The translations under genes and the position numbers were made by a program. A stretch of 64,000 nucleotides of DNA from Bacterioplanoides sp965200585 (GTDB lineage Bacteria; Pseudomonadota; Gammaproteobacteria; Pseudomonadales; Oceanobacteraceae): NCBI RefSeq assembly GCF_965200585.1, contig NZ_OZ241361.1; one strand, written 5' to 3'. The notes beneath the pieces were generated by a model. The model did no database searches. It saw only the letters and a program-made list of their open reading frames with translations, and was not told where the DNA came from. Below are positions 8,509-21,452 of the stretch, piece after piece. The number at the start of each line of letters is the position of its first letter. The stretch's first letter is position 1.

Positions 8509-8645
8509 CGACCGAAGGTCGGCCTGAAAGGCGAAGGGCAGGAATGCCCGGAGTAATAGGTTTCAGGTCGATTATGGGTGGTAAGTTGTGAATGGGCTTG
8601 CCGCTCCGGCCATAAAGAATATTTTCTTTGTGGCCAAAACCTAAA
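8509..8645 (+). other. Structured spacer downstream of tufB
   Basis: Three inverted repeats are packed here. CGACC-GAA-GGTCG spans 8509-8521. CGGCCTGAAA (8520-8529) pairs with TTTCAGGTCG (8561-8570) and encloses GGGCA-GGAA-TGCCC (8536-8549). GGCCATAAAGAA (8618-8629) pairs with TTCTTTGTGGCC (8634-8645). None is followed by a U-tract. They could act as mRNA 3'-end stabilisers or processing sites. The first two share bases at 8520-8521 and therefore compete. Confidence 0.5.
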
Positions 8646-8672
8646 ATTTCTTGATTTTTCAAGAGTTAGCAC

Positions 8673-8700
8673 TTGATTAATGAAAAAGCTGCTGTATAGT
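8673..8700 (+). promoter_or_regulatory. Promoter of tRNA-Trp
   Basis: -35 TTGATT (8673-8678) and -10 TATAGT (8695-8700) are spaced by 16 bases, followed by a GC-containing discriminator (ACAGCGCCC). The -10 hexamer is the same as at the upstream tRNA promoter. Confidence 0.75.
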
Positions 8701-8725
8701 ACAGCGCCCTAATTGAGTGAACTTT

Positions 8726-8802
8726 AGGCCAGTAGTTCCAATTGGCAGAACGGCGGATTCCAAATCCGCATGTTGGGGGTTCGAATCCCTCCTGGCCTGC
8801 CA
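8726..8802 (+). tRNA. tRNA-Trp (anticodon CCA)
   Basis: The acceptor AGGCCAG pairs with CTGGCCT (8792-8798), then discriminator G and encoded CCA. The anticodon loop ATTCCAAA gives CCA at 8760-8762. It lies between tufB and secE, as in many gammaproteobacteria. Confidence 0.97.
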
Positions 8803-8813
8803 CATTCCTAAAT

Positions 8814-8835
8814 GGCAGCTTCGGCTGCCTTTTTT
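8814..8835 (+). terminator. UUCG-loop terminator between tRNA-Trp and secE
   Basis: GGCAGC (8814-8819), a TTCG tetraloop and GCTGCC (8824-8829) are followed directly by six T residues. It ends 17 bases before the secE start codon. It must end most tRNA-Trp transcripts and leave secE-nusG to read-through or to a promoter I cannot see. Confidence 0.88.
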
Positions 8836-8852
8836 GGCTTCAGGGAATAGTA

Positions 8853-9248
8853 ATGAGTACCGAAAGCAAAGCAAATAATTCGCCATTGGATATTGTTAAA
8901 TGGCTGGTAGCGATTGCCCTTTTTGCCGCCGCTGTAGTGGGTAACTACATGGCGCCGGATCTCTATCTGGAAGCGCAAGGCGAAGAACTGCCTCTGTTGT
9001 TCCAAGTATTGGCAGTTGTTGCGTTGATGTTGTTGTCTGCGGGCGCGGCATTAACCACTGCGAAAGGTCAGGCCTTTCTGCAGTTGCTGAAAGAAGCCAA
9101 TATCGAGCGTCGCAAAGTTGTATGGCCGACGCGTCAGGAAACAACCCAAACCACAATGATTGTTGTGGTTGTTGTGTTTGTAATGGCTTTAATTCTGTGG
9201 GGTCTGGATTCTCTGCTGGGTTGGCTGATTTCGTTAATCGTAGGCTGA
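8853..9248 (+). CDS. secE: Preprotein translocase subunit SecE
   Basis: SecE clamps SecY in the inner-membrane Sec translocon. The 131-residue protein has three membrane helices like the E. coli form: VKWLVAIALFAAAVVGNY, VLAVVALMLLSAGAAL and a C-terminal VVVVVFVMALILWGL. The conserved amphipathic motif precedes the last helix (RRKVVWPTRQETTQTT). I start at ATG 8853, which gives a typical length; the frame is open upstream through the tRNA gene but that extension is spurious. nusG follows 12 bases later. Confidence 0.95.
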   Translation: MSTESKANNSPLDIVKWLVAIALFAAAVVGNYMAPDLYLEAQGEELPLLFQVLAVVALMLLSAGAALTTAKGQAFLQLLKEANIERRKVVWPTRQETTQTTMIVVVVVFVMALILWGLDSLLGWLISLIVG

Positions 9249-9260
9249 AGGTAAAACGAT

Positions 9261-9797
9261 ATGGCTATGCGCTGGTATGTGGTACACGCCTACTCTGGTT
9301 ACGAAAAGCGTGTTCAGAACACTTTAAAAGAACGAATCGAACTGCACGAAATGCAACACCTGTTTGGTGACGTGCTGGTGCCAACCGAAGAAGTGGTTGA
9401 AGTTCGTGACGGTAAAAAGCGCAAGAGTGAGCGTAAGTTCTACCCGGGCTACGTGCTTGTGCAAATGGATATGAATGATGACTCGTGGCATCTGGTTAAG
9501 CAGACGCCGCGTGTAATGGGTTTTATCGGCGGTACTGCTGATAAGCCTGCACCAATTACTGAGCGTGAAGCAGATGCCATTCTGCAGCGTGTTCAGGATG
9601 GTGCTGATAAGCCTACCCACAAAACCATTTACGAGCCGGGTGAAGTGGTTCGTGTTATTGACGGCCCATTTGCCGACTTTAACGGTGTGGTTGAAAGCGT
9701 TGATTATGAGAAATCACGTTTGCAGGTGGCTGTTACTATTTTCGGTCGTTCTACGCCGGTTGAACTTGAGTTTACTCAGGTCGAAAAATCCGCGTAA
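9261..9797 (+). CDS. nusG: Transcription termination/antitermination factor NusG
   Basis: NusG (178 residues) bridges RNA polymerase to Rho or to the ribosomal protein S10. The N-terminal NGN domain opens with RWYVVHAYSGYEKRV, and the C-terminal KOW domain contains YEPGEVVRVIDGPFADFNG. The length is close to the E. coli protein (181). It forms a secE-nusG pair directly upstream of rplK. Confidence 0.97.
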   Translation: MAMRWYVVHAYSGYEKRVQNTLKERIELHEMQHLFGDVLVPTEEVVEVRDGKKRKSERKFYPGYVLVQMDMNDDSWHLVKQTPRVMGFIGGTADKPAPITEREADAILQRVQDGADKPTHKTIYEPGEVVRVIDGPFADFNGVVESVDYEKSRLQVAVTIFGRSTPVELEFTQVEKSA

Positions 9798-9873
9798 ACG
9801 CAACTAGATGACACTTAGCAATTCGTTGGGTGTCGGGAAGCCGCAAGGCGTTATTACCCATTTGGAGTAAATC

Positions 9874-10308
9874 ATGGCTAAGAAAGTCGAAGCTTATATC
9901 AAGCTGCAAGTTGGTGCTGGTAAAGCAAACCCAAGTCCACCGGTTGGTCCTGCTCTGGGTCAGCACGGTCTGAATATCATGGAATTCTGTAAAGCGTTTA
10001 ACGCACAGACCCAGGGTATGGAAGCGGGCGCACCAGTTCCTGTAATCATTTCTGTATACAACGACCGTAGTTTTTCTTTCGAGATTAAAACTCCGCCAGC
10101 ATCCTTCCTGCTGAAAAAAGCCGCTGGTATCAAGAGCGGTTCTGGTCGTCCAAACACTGAGAAAGTGGGTACTGTAAACCGCGCTCAGCTGGAAGAAATC
10201 GCAGAAGTTAAAATGAAAGACCTGACCGCTGCTGATATGGACGCTGCTGTTCGTACCATCGCTGGTTCTGCTCGTGCAATGGGTCTGAATGTGGAAGGAG
10301 TTGAGTAA
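9874..10308 (+). CDS. rplK: 50S ribosomal protein L11
   Basis: L11 (144 residues) forms the GTPase-associated centre with 23S rRNA and is needed for RelA activation. The Pro-rich NTD motif PSPPVGPALGQHG and the rRNA-binding C-terminal domain are typical. ATG 9874 is preceded by GGAGTAAATC. Its stop overlaps the rplA start (TAATG). In E. coli, L1 represses this bicistron by binding the rplK leader. The 76-base nusG-rplK gap is where that site would lie, but I see no convincing fold. Confidence 0.97.
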   Translation: MAKKVEAYIKLQVGAGKANPSPPVGPALGQHGLNIMEFCKAFNAQTQGMEAGAPVPVIISVYNDRSFSFEIKTPPASFLLKKAAGIKSGSGRPNTEKVGTVNRAQLEEIAEVKMKDLTAADMDAAVRTIAGSARAMGLNVEGVE

Positions 10309-11003
10309 TGGCTAAGCTGACTAAGCGCCAAAAGCTGATCGCTGAAAAAGTAGAAGCTGGCAAAGTTTACTCTGTAGAAGAAGCGGTTGAAGTACTGGCT
10401 TCCCTGCCTGCTGCAAAATTCAAAGAGTCTGTTGATGTTGCTGTAAACCTGGGCATCGACGCTCGTAAATCTGACCAAAACGTTCGTAGCTCTACTGTAC
10501 TGCCAAACGGTACTGGTAAAACTATGCGTGTTGCTGTGTTCACTCAGGGCGCTAACGCTGATGCCGCTAAAGAAGCTGGCGCAGACGAAGTTGGCATGGA
10601 TGAGCTGGCTGCGAAAATGAAAGAAGGTGATCTGAACTTCGACGTTGTGATCGCTTCTCCAGACGCAATGCGTGTTGTTGGTCAGCTGGGTCAGGTTCTT
10701 GGTCCACGTGGCCTGATGCCAAACCCGAAAGTTGGTACTGTAACTCCAGATGTTGCTACTGCGGTTAAGAACGCAAAAGCAGGTCAGGTTCGTTACCGTA
10801 ACGATAAGAACGGTATTATTCACACCACAATCGGTAAGGCTGATTTCACTGCAGATGCACTGAAAGAAAACCTGACTGCATTGCTGGCTGATCTGAAAAA
10901 AGCCAAGCCTTCTTCCGCCAAAGGCGTATTCATGAAGAAAGTGACTCTGTCTACGACTATGGGTCCTGGCTTGACTGTTGACCATTCTGCTCTGGATTTC
11001 TAA
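10308..11003 (+). CDS. rplA: 50S ribosomal protein L1
   Basis: L1 (231 residues) builds the mobile L1 stalk that moves deacylated tRNA out of the E site, and represses its own operon in E. coli. The central signature GPRGLMPNPKVGTVT is present. The start overlaps the rplK stop by one base (TAATG), indicating translational coupling. Confidence 0.97.
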   Translation: MAKLTKRQKLIAEKVEAGKVYSVEEAVEVLASLPAAKFKESVDVAVNLGIDARKSDQNVRSSTVLPNGTGKTMRVAVFTQGANADAAKEAGADEVGMDELAAKMKEGDLNFDVVIASPDAMRVVGQLGQVLGPRGLMPNPKVGTVTPDVATAVKNAKAGQVRYRNDKNGIIHTTIGKADFTADALKENLTALLADLKKAKPSSAKGVFMKKVTLSTTMGPGLTVDHSALDF

Positions 11004-11059
11004 GCAGAAGGTTAAAACCATCTTTGGGGTTATCGCCGGATTCTGCACTGCAGAGCTGT

Positions 11060-11150
11060 ACCGGCGGTAGCTGTCAAAGACCGCAGGAGCAACGAGATTT
11101 TTGATCTCAGAGCTTAATAACTTCCTGCGTAGATGGTGTGTGGCCCCTTC
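11060..11150 (+). promoter_or_regulatory. L10 (rplJL) autoregulatory mRNA leader
   Basis: The 212-base gap before rplJ contains the conserved core of the L10 leader: CGCAGGA (11083-11089) pairs with TCCTGCG (11124-11130), with AGC..GCTTAATAACT on the inner side. An internal hairpin GAGAT-TTTTG-ATCTC lies within. In E. coli the L10-(L7/L12)4 complex binds this element to repress rplJ translation. The boundaries given are approximate. Confidence 0.72.
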
Positions 11151-11215
11151 AGAATTCTGAATTGTCACACCGAGACTGGCTCGTAAGAGCTCAATTTAAC
11201 TTGTAGGAGTTAATC

Positions 11216-11710
11216 GTGGCCTTAGGACTCGAAGATAAGAAGGCGATTGTCGCCGAAGTCCAGGAAGCAGCTCAAGGTGCTCTTTCTGCTGTTGTTGCCG
11301 ACTCTCGTGGCGTAACAGTAGAAGCCATGACCGCTCTACGTAAAGAAGCACGCGAAGCAGGCGTATGGATGAAAGTTGTCCGTAACACGCTGGCACGTCG
11401 TGCTGTTGAAGGTACTGATTACGAGTGTCTGACTGACTCGTTTAAAGGCCCGACTTTAATCGCATTTAACACCGAGCACCCAGGTGCTGCAGCTCGTATT
11501 TTCAAAGAGTTTGCAAAAGGTAACGACGCGTTTGAAGTTAAGGCTGGTGCCTTCGAAGGTGAAGTGGTAGACGTTAACATGCTGGCAAGCCTGCCAACAT
11601 ACGACGAAGCTATCGCGAAACTGATGAGCGTTATGAAAGAAGCATCCGCTGGCAAGCTGGTACGTACCATTGCTGCTATCCGCGACCAAAAAGAATCAGA
11701 AGCGGCTTAA
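11216..11710 (+). CDS. rplJ: 50S ribosomal protein L10
   Basis: L10 (164 residues) anchors L7/L12 dimers on the ribosome and is the translational repressor of rplJL. The start is GTG 11216 with TAGGAG upstream. The N-terminus (MALGLEDKKAIVAEV) and the RNTLARRAVEGT block are typical, and the C-terminal helix that binds L7/L12 is present. A leader RNA precedes it and rplL follows after 76 bases. Confidence 0.97.
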   Translation: MALGLEDKKAIVAEVQEAAQGALSAVVADSRGVTVEAMTALRKEAREAGVWMKVVRNTLARRAVEGTDYECLTDSFKGPTLIAFNTEHPGAAARIFKEFAKGNDAFEVKAGAFEGEVVDVNMLASLPTYDEAIAKLMSVMKEASAGKLVRTIAAIRDQKESEAA

Positions 11711-11786
11711 TTTTTAATAAAATAAGCCCTTTCTACCAACAATTTAGCGAGCTATTTAAAGCTCCTTTAAATTTAGGAATTGTCTC

Positions 11787-12158
11787 ATGTCTCTGACAAA
11801 AGAAGATATCATCAATGCTGTAGCTGAAATGTCTGTAAAAGACGTTGTTGAGCTGATCGAAGCGATGGAAGAAAAATTCGGTGTATCCGCTGCTGCTGCT
11901 GTAGCTGCTGGTCCTGCTGCTGGCGGTGCTGACGCTGCTGAAGAGCAAACTGAATTCGACGTAATCCTGAGCGCTGCAGGCGACAAGAAAGTTAACGTGA
12001 TCAAAGCAGTTCGCGGTCTGACTGGTCTGGGTCTGAAAGAAGCTAAAGCTATCGTTGACGGCGCTCCTGCTGCTGTTAAAGAAGGCGTATCGAAAGAAGA
12101 CGCTGAAGCAGCTAAAGAAGAGCTGGAAGCAGCTGGCGCAGTTGTTGAAGTTAAGTAA
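11787..12158 (+). CDS. rplL: 50S ribosomal protein L7/L12
   Basis: L7/L12 (123 residues) forms the stalk dimers that recruit translational GTPases. The N-terminal dimerisation domain, an Ala/Gly-rich hinge (about residues 35-53) and the conserved globular CTD (GLGLKEAKAIVDGAP) are all visible. It ends in VEVK as is usual. Confidence 0.97.
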   Translation: MSLTKEDIINAVAEMSVKDVVELIEAMEEKFGVSAAAAVAAGPAAGGADAAEEQTEFDVILSAAGDKKVNVIKAVRGLTGLGLKEAKAIVDGAPAAVKEGVSKEDAEAAKEELEAAGAVVEVK

Positions 12159-12185
12159 TTTGCGCATTATTGCAATGCCGTTACT

Positions 12186-12242
12186 GTCGCATTAAAGTCT
12201 GATGCGACGATTGGCTGGCGGGGTTAAACCCGTCAGCCTTTT
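12186..12242 (+). terminator. rplL-rpoB attenuator region
   Basis: Two hairpins follow rplL. GTCGCAT (12186-12192) pairs perfectly with ATGCGAC (12202-12208). Then GGCTGGC with GGGG (12213-12223) pairs with CCCGTCAGCC (12229-12238) and is followed by TTTTCG. The short U-tract suggests a leaky terminator that lowers rpoBC expression relative to ribosomal proteins, as in E. coli. The first hairpin could be an RNase III site. Confidence 0.72.
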
Positions 12243-12379
12243 CGCGTTCTACGCGATTAATTGCGTACTGCATTCAATGTACGCAAGAATTACCAGCCTT
12301 TACTGGCTCAGTCAGCAAGCGCTAGCTTGTACACAGATCCAATGATGACCCAATCGGGGCAACAGTCCGGGGATAACTG

Positions 12380-15300
12380 ATGGCTTACTCATATACTGAG
12401 AAAAAACGTATCCGAAAGGATTTCGGTAAACTGCCGAACGTCATGGATGTGCCATACCTTCTGGCCATTCAAATCGACTCATATCGCAAGTTCCTGCAAG
12501 AGGGAGCTAGTTCCGAAGATCGCATCGATCTTGGGTTACATGCTGCATTTAAATCTGTTTTCCCTATCGTAAGCTATTCCGGGAATGCAGCACTTGAATA
12601 CGTAAGCTACCGTCTGGGTACACCTACGTTTGATGAAAAAGAATGTATGCTGCGTGGCGTAACATACGCTGCACCGCTGCGTGTGAAGGTTCGTCTGATC
12701 ATTTACGATAAAGAATCTTCCACCAAAGCCATCAAAGATATTAAAGAACAAGAAGTGTACATGGGTGAAATGCCACTTATGACCGACAACGGTACCTTTA
12801 TTGTTAATGGTACTGAGCGTGTGATCGTATCTCAATTACACCGTTCTCCGGGTGTATTCTTCGATCACGACAAAGGTAAGACACATTCCTCCGGTAAGCT
12901 GCTGTATAACGCACGTGTTATTCCTTACCGTGGTTCCTGGCTGGACTTCGAATTCGATCCGAAAGATCTGGTTTACGTTCGTATCGACCGTCGCCGTAAG
13001 CTGCCAGCATCGATTCTGCTGCGCGCTCTGGGTTACAGCACAGAAGAAATCCTGGCGGAATTCTTCGAGAACGACAGCTACCGTTTAAGTGCCGATGGCG
13101 CCATGCTGAAGCTGATTCCTGCGCGTCTGCGTGGTGAAACGGCGGCCTTCGATATCATGGATAACGAAGGTAATGTGATTGTTGAAAGCGGCCGTCGTAT
13201 TACCGCGCGTCACATTCGCCAGTTAGAAAAAGCCGGCGTGGAAGAGCTGTCTGTTCCAGCTGAGTACCTGCTGGGCAAAGCGATTGCAAAAGACGTAATC
13301 GACACCCGTACCGGTGAAGTTCTGGCTCCGGCCAACTCTGAAATCAGCGCTGAGCTGCTGGCTTCTCTGGCAGAAGCAGGCGTGGATGCGTTTGAAACTA
13401 TTTACACCAACGAACTGGATTGTGGTCCGTTCCTGTCAGACACCATGCGTACTGACCCGACCACCAACCAGCTGGAAGCACTGGTAGAAATCTACCGTAT
13501 GATGCGTCCTGGTGAGCCGCCAACCAAAGAATCTGCCGAAGCGCTGTTCGAAAACCTGTTCTTCACTGATGAGCGTTATGACCTGTCTGCGGTCGGTCGT
13601 ATGAAGTTCAACCGTCGTATCGGTCGTGAAGAAATTCTGGGCGCTGGCGTACTGGATAAGCAGGACATCATTGAAGTACTGCGTACCCTGATCTCGATCC
13701 GTAACGGTAAAGGTATCGTCGATGATATCGACCACCTGGGTAACCGTCGTATCCGTTCTGTCGGTGAAATGGCTGAGAACCAATTCCGTGTAGGTCTGGT
13801 TCGTGTTGAGCGTGCGGTACGTGAGCGTCTGAGCATGGCGGAATCTGAAGGCCTGATGCCTCAGGATCTGATCAATGCCAAGCCAGTTGCTGCTGCGGTT
13901 AAAGAGTTCTTCGGCTCATCCCAACTGTCTCAGTTTATGGACCAGAACAACCCGCTGTCTGAGGTAACTCACAAGCGTCGTATTTCTGCGTTAGGCCCAG
14001 GTGGTCTGACCCGTGAACGTGCTGGCTTCGAGGTACGTGACGTACACGCGACTCACTACGGTCGCGTATGTCCTATTGAAACGCCGGAAGGTCCAAACAT
14101 TGGTCTGATTAACTCGCTGGCAACTTTTGCCCGCACCAATGAATACGGCTTCCTGGAATCTCCATACCGTAAAGTAAACAACGGTGTGGTTACTGACGAA
14201 ATCATTTACGTATCTGCGATTGAAGAAGCTGACTACGTAATTGCACAGGCGTCGGTAGAAACCGATAGCGAAGGCCGCTTACAAGGCGACCTGATCTCGG
14301 TACGTCACCAGAACGAATTCACCGTGATGTCTCCGGATGCAGTAACCCTGATGGACGTATCTGCACGTCAGGTTGTATCCATCGCGGCATCTCTGATTCC
14401 GTTCCTGGAACACGACGATGCTAACCGTGCATTGATGGGATCGAACATGCAGCGTCAGGCTGTACCAACGCTGAAATCCGAGAAGCCATTTGTGGGTACC
14501 GGTATTGAGCGTGCGGTAGCAGCAGACTCCGGTGTGTGTGTGGTTGCTAAGCGTGGTGGTGTGATCGACTCCGTCGATGCTTCCCGTATCGTGGTTAAGG
14601 TTCGTGATGAAGAAACCATGGCTGGCGAAGCCGGTGTGGATATCTACAATCTGACCAAATACACTCGTTCTAACCAGAACACCTGTATTAACCAGAAGCC
14701 TCTGGTGAAAGCCGGCGATATCATTAATCGTGGCGACATCATGGCTGACGGCCCATCCATTGACTTGGGTGAGCTGGCTCTGGGTCAGAACTTACGTCTG
14801 GCGTTCATGCCTTGGAACGGTTACAACTTCGAGGATTCCATCCTGTTGTCTGAGCGTGTTGCTCAGGAAGACCGTTTAACCACCATCCACATTCAGGAAC
14901 TGACCTGTGTGGCGCGTGATACCAAGCTGGGTGCAGAAGAAGTAACTTCTGATATTCCAAACGTCGGTGAGTCGGCACTGAACAAGCTGGATGAGTCCGG
15001 TATTGTTTACATCGGTGCGGAAGTGAAGCCGGGTGACATTCTGGTAGGTAAAGTGACACCGAAAGGTGAAACTCAGCTGACTCCAGAAGAAAAACTGCTG
15101 CGTGCGATCTTCGGTGAAAAAGCGTCTGACGTTAAAGATACTTCTCTGCGTGTTAAGACCGGTACCACAGGTACGGTTATCGACGTACAGGTATTTACCC
15201 GCGATGGTGTTGAGAAAGATCAGCGTGCTCTGGAAATCGAACAGTCTCAGCTGGACGAAATCCGTAAAGACCTGAACGAAGAAATGCGTATTGTTCAGGG

Positions 15301-16453
15301 CGCAACTTACGAGCGTCTGCAACGTGCACTGCTGGGTCAAACCGTTAACGCGGCACCAGGCTTAGCTAAAGGTTCTCCGTTAACGGAAGAGTACCTGCAG
15401 AATCTGGCTGGCGACGACTGGTTCAAGATTCGTCCACAAGACGAGTCTCTGGTTGAAGTACTGGAAAAAGCCGAGCAGTCTCTGATTGATCGTCGTAAAG
15501 AACTGGACGACAAGTTCGAAGACAAGAAGCGTAAGCTGCAAACCGGCGATGACCTGGCTCCGGGCGTACTGAAGATTGTTAAGGTGTACTTAGCGATTAA
15601 ACGTAAGATCCAGCCGGGTGATAAGATGGCAGGTCGTCACGGTAACAAAGGTGTTATCTCTGCGATCATGCCAATCGAAGATATGCCATACGATGGTAAC
15701 GGTGAGCCGGTTGATATCGTGCTGAACCCACTGGGTGTACCGTCTCGTATGAACGTGGGTCAGATCATGGAGACTCACTTAGGCATGGCCGCTAAAGGTC
15801 TGGGCGTTAAGATCGACCGTATGATCAAAGAACAGCAAGAGATCGCTAAGATGCGTGAACTGCTGAACGAGATCTACAACGGTGGTGACGGCCGTATCGA
15901 AGACCTGGACAGCTTCTCTGATGCTGAAATCATGGAACTGGCCAACAACCTGCGTAACGGTGTGCCAATGGCAACACCAGCGTTTGACGGTGCGAAAGAA
16001 AGCGAAATCAAACGTATGCTGCGTCTGGCCGACATCCCGGATTCCGGTCAGGTTACCCTGTACGATGGCCGCACTGGTGATGCCTTCGACCGTCCGGTAA
16101 CCGTAGGTTACATGTACATGCTGAAACTGAACCACCTGGTAGACGACAAAATGCACGCGCGTTCTACCGGTTCTTACAGCCTGGTTACTCAGCAGCCGCT
16201 GGGTGGTAAGGCGCAGTTTGGTGGTCAGCGCTTCGGTGAGATGGAAGTATGGGCACTGGAAGCATACGGTGCGGCGTATACGCTGCAGGAAATGCTGACT
16301 GTTAAGTCGGATGACGTGGCCGGTCGTACCAAGATGTATAAAAACATCGTTGACGGCGACCACCGTATGGAAGCCGGTATGCCGGAATCCTTTAACGTAT
16401 TGGTTAAAGAGATCCGCTCACTGGGTATCGACATCGAACTGGAAAACGAATAA
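12380..16453 (+). CDS. rpoB: DNA-directed RNA polymerase subunit beta
   Basis: RpoB (1357 residues) forms one half of the RNA polymerase active-site cleft. The rifampicin-binding cluster reads GSSQLSQFMDQNNPLSEVTH then KRRISALGPGG, the rifampicin-sensitive form. The beta motif GRHGNKGV with catalytic Lys residues and the C-terminal clamp (GGKAQFGGQRFGEMEVWALE) are intact. It is 15 residues longer than the E. coli protein. rpoC follows after 20 bases. Confidence 0.98.
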   Translation: MAYSYTEKKRIRKDFGKLPNVMDVPYLLAIQIDSYRKFLQEGASSEDRIDLGLHAAFKSVFPIVSYSGNAALEYVSYRLGTPTFDEKECMLRGVTYAAPLRVKVRLIIYDKESSTKAIKDIKEQEVYMGEMPLMTDNGTFIVNGTERVIVSQLHRSPGVFFDHDKGKTHSSGKLLYNARVIPYRGSWLDFEFDPKDLVYVRIDRRRKLPASILLRALGYSTEEILAEFFENDSYRLSADGAMLKLIPARLRGETAAFDIMDNEGNVIVESGRRITARHIRQLEKAGVEELSVPAEYLLGKAIAKDVIDTRTGEVLAPANSEISAELLASLAEAGVDAFETIYTNELDCGPFLSDTMRTDPTTNQLEALVEIYRMMRPGEPPTKESAEALFENLFFTDERYDLSAVGRMKFNRRIGREEILGAGVLDKQDIIEVLRTLISIRNGKGIVDDIDHLGNRRIRSVGEMAENQFRVGLVRVERAVRERLSMAESEGLMPQDLINAKPVAAAVKEFFGSSQLSQFMDQNNPLSEVTHKRRISALGPGGLTRERAGFEVRDVHATHYGRVCPIETPEGPNIGLINSLATFARTNEYGFLESPYRKVNNGVVTDEIIYVSAIEEADYVIAQASVETDSEGRLQGDLISVRHQNEFTVMSPDAVTLMDVSARQVVSIAASLIPFLEHDDANRALMGSNMQRQAVPTLKSEKPFVGTGIERAVAADSGVCVVAKRGGVIDSVDASRIVVKVRDEETMAGEAGVDIYNLTKYTRSNQNTCINQKPLVKAGDIINRGDIMADGPSIDLGELALGQNLRLAFMPWNGYNFEDSILLSERVAQEDRLTTIHIQELTCVARDTKLGAEEVTSDIPNVGESALNKLDESGIVYIGAEVKPGDILVGKVTPKGETQLTPEEKLLRAIFGEKASDVKDTSLRVKTGTTGTVIDVQVFTRDGVEKDQRALEIEQSQLDEIRKDLNEEMRIVQGATYERLQRALLGQTVNAAPGLAKGSPLTEEYLQNLAGDDWFKIRPQDESLVEVLEKAEQSLIDRRKELDDKFEDKKRKLQTGDDLAPGVLKIVKVYLAIKRKIQPGDKMAGRHGNKGVISAIMPIEDMPYDGNGEPVDIVLNPLGVPSRMNVGQIMETHLGMAAKGLGVKIDRMIKEQQEIAKMRELLNEIYNGGDGRIEDLDSFSDAEIMELANNLRNGVPMATPAFDGAKESEIKRMLRLADIPDSGQVTLYDGRTGDAFDRPVTVGYMYMLKLNHLVDDKMHARSTGSYSLVTQQPLGGKAQFGGQRFGEMEVWALEAYGAAYTLQEMLTVKSDDVAGRTKMYKNIVDGDHRMEAGMPESFNVLVKEIRSLGIDIELENE

Positions 16454-16473
16454 GGGCGTGGAGCTAAAGCAAA

Positions 16474-20700
<4,227 letters not shown>

Positions 20701-20745
20701 GGCCGGTGAGTTCAGGCCTGAATTAAGGGCTGAACAAAACCTATA

Positions 20746-20782
20746 AAAACCGCTGTTTCCGCAAGGAGGCAGCGGTTTTTTG
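20746..20782 (+). terminator. Terminator of the rpoBC operon
   Basis: AAAACCGCTG pairs with CAGCGGTTTT (from 20770), with a partly paired TTTCC/AGGAG interior, and runs into six T residues. A 12-base palindrome TTCAGGCCTGAA lies upstream at 20711-20722. Confidence 0.92.
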
Positions 20783-20840
20783 GTTTTAGGCTGGGAGTAA
20801 AATTGTTTGCCTGAATTTTACTCAGAGGTTGTCGAAATAG

Positions 20841-20869
20841 TTGAATTTTTAACCTGATCCGAGTATGCT
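20841..20869 (+). promoter_or_regulatory. Promoter of the str operon (rpsL-rpsG-fusA-tufA)
   Basis: -35 TTGAAT (20841-20846) and -10 TATGCT (20864-20869) are spaced by 17 bases, followed by a GC-rich CCGGCCCC discriminator. It lies between the rpoC terminator and rpsL, where the str promoter is expected. Confidence 0.75.
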
Positions 20870-20933
20870 TCCGGCCCCTTTTCTTGCGTCTGCCTGAAAA
20901 GGGTTCCTTTAAAGACATTTTGGAGTTAGCTAA

Positions 20934-21305
20934 ATGGCTACAATCAACCAGTTGGTTCGTAAGCCTCGTAAGCGCAAAGTGGCTAAGAGCGACGTACCTG
21001 CACTGCAGGCATGTCCACAGCGTCGTGGCGTATGTACTCGTGTATACACCACTACCCCTAAAAAGCCTAACTCGGCACTGCGTAAAGTATGTCGTGTGCG
21101 TTTAACGAACGGTTTTGAAGTGACTTCCTACATCGGTGGTGAAGGTCACAACCTGCAAGAGCACAGTGTTGTTCTGATCCGTGGTGGTCGTGTTAAAGAC
21201 TTACCTGGTGTTCGCTATCACACTGTTCGCGGTACTTTGGATACTTCTGGCGTTGCTGATCGTAAGCAAGGTCGTTCTAAGTACGGTGCTAAGCGTCCTA
21301 AGTAA
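20934..21305 (+). CDS. rpsL: 30S ribosomal protein S12
   Basis: S12 (123 residues) sits at the decoding centre. Lys43 (TTTPKKPNSA) and Lys88 (GRVKDLPG) are the wild-type residues associated with streptomycin sensitivity, and Asp89 is the usual methylthiolation site. It is the first gene of the str operon. Confidence 0.98.
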   Translation: MATINQLVRKPRKRKVAKSDVPALQACPQRRGVCTRVYTTTPKKPNSALRKVCRVRLTNGFEVTSYIGGEGHNLQEHSVVLIRGGRVKDLPGVRYHTVRGTLDTSGVADRKQGRSKYGAKRPK

Positions 21306-21452
21306 CATCCTTTTGTTAAGTCTGCTTATACGCAGCGGAAAGGGTGTCTTACGACACAAGATAAGAGTAAGGCTGAGCAACGTGTTATCGAATGTGTTTA
21401 ACCACAGTGTCAACATGCTCAGGCTGACCTGAAGACCTAAAGAGGGCTTATC

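Noticed and set aside
10185..11168. 327-codon antisense frame across rplK-rplA
   Set aside because: It runs fully antisense to two canonical ribosomal genes and has no recognisable domain.
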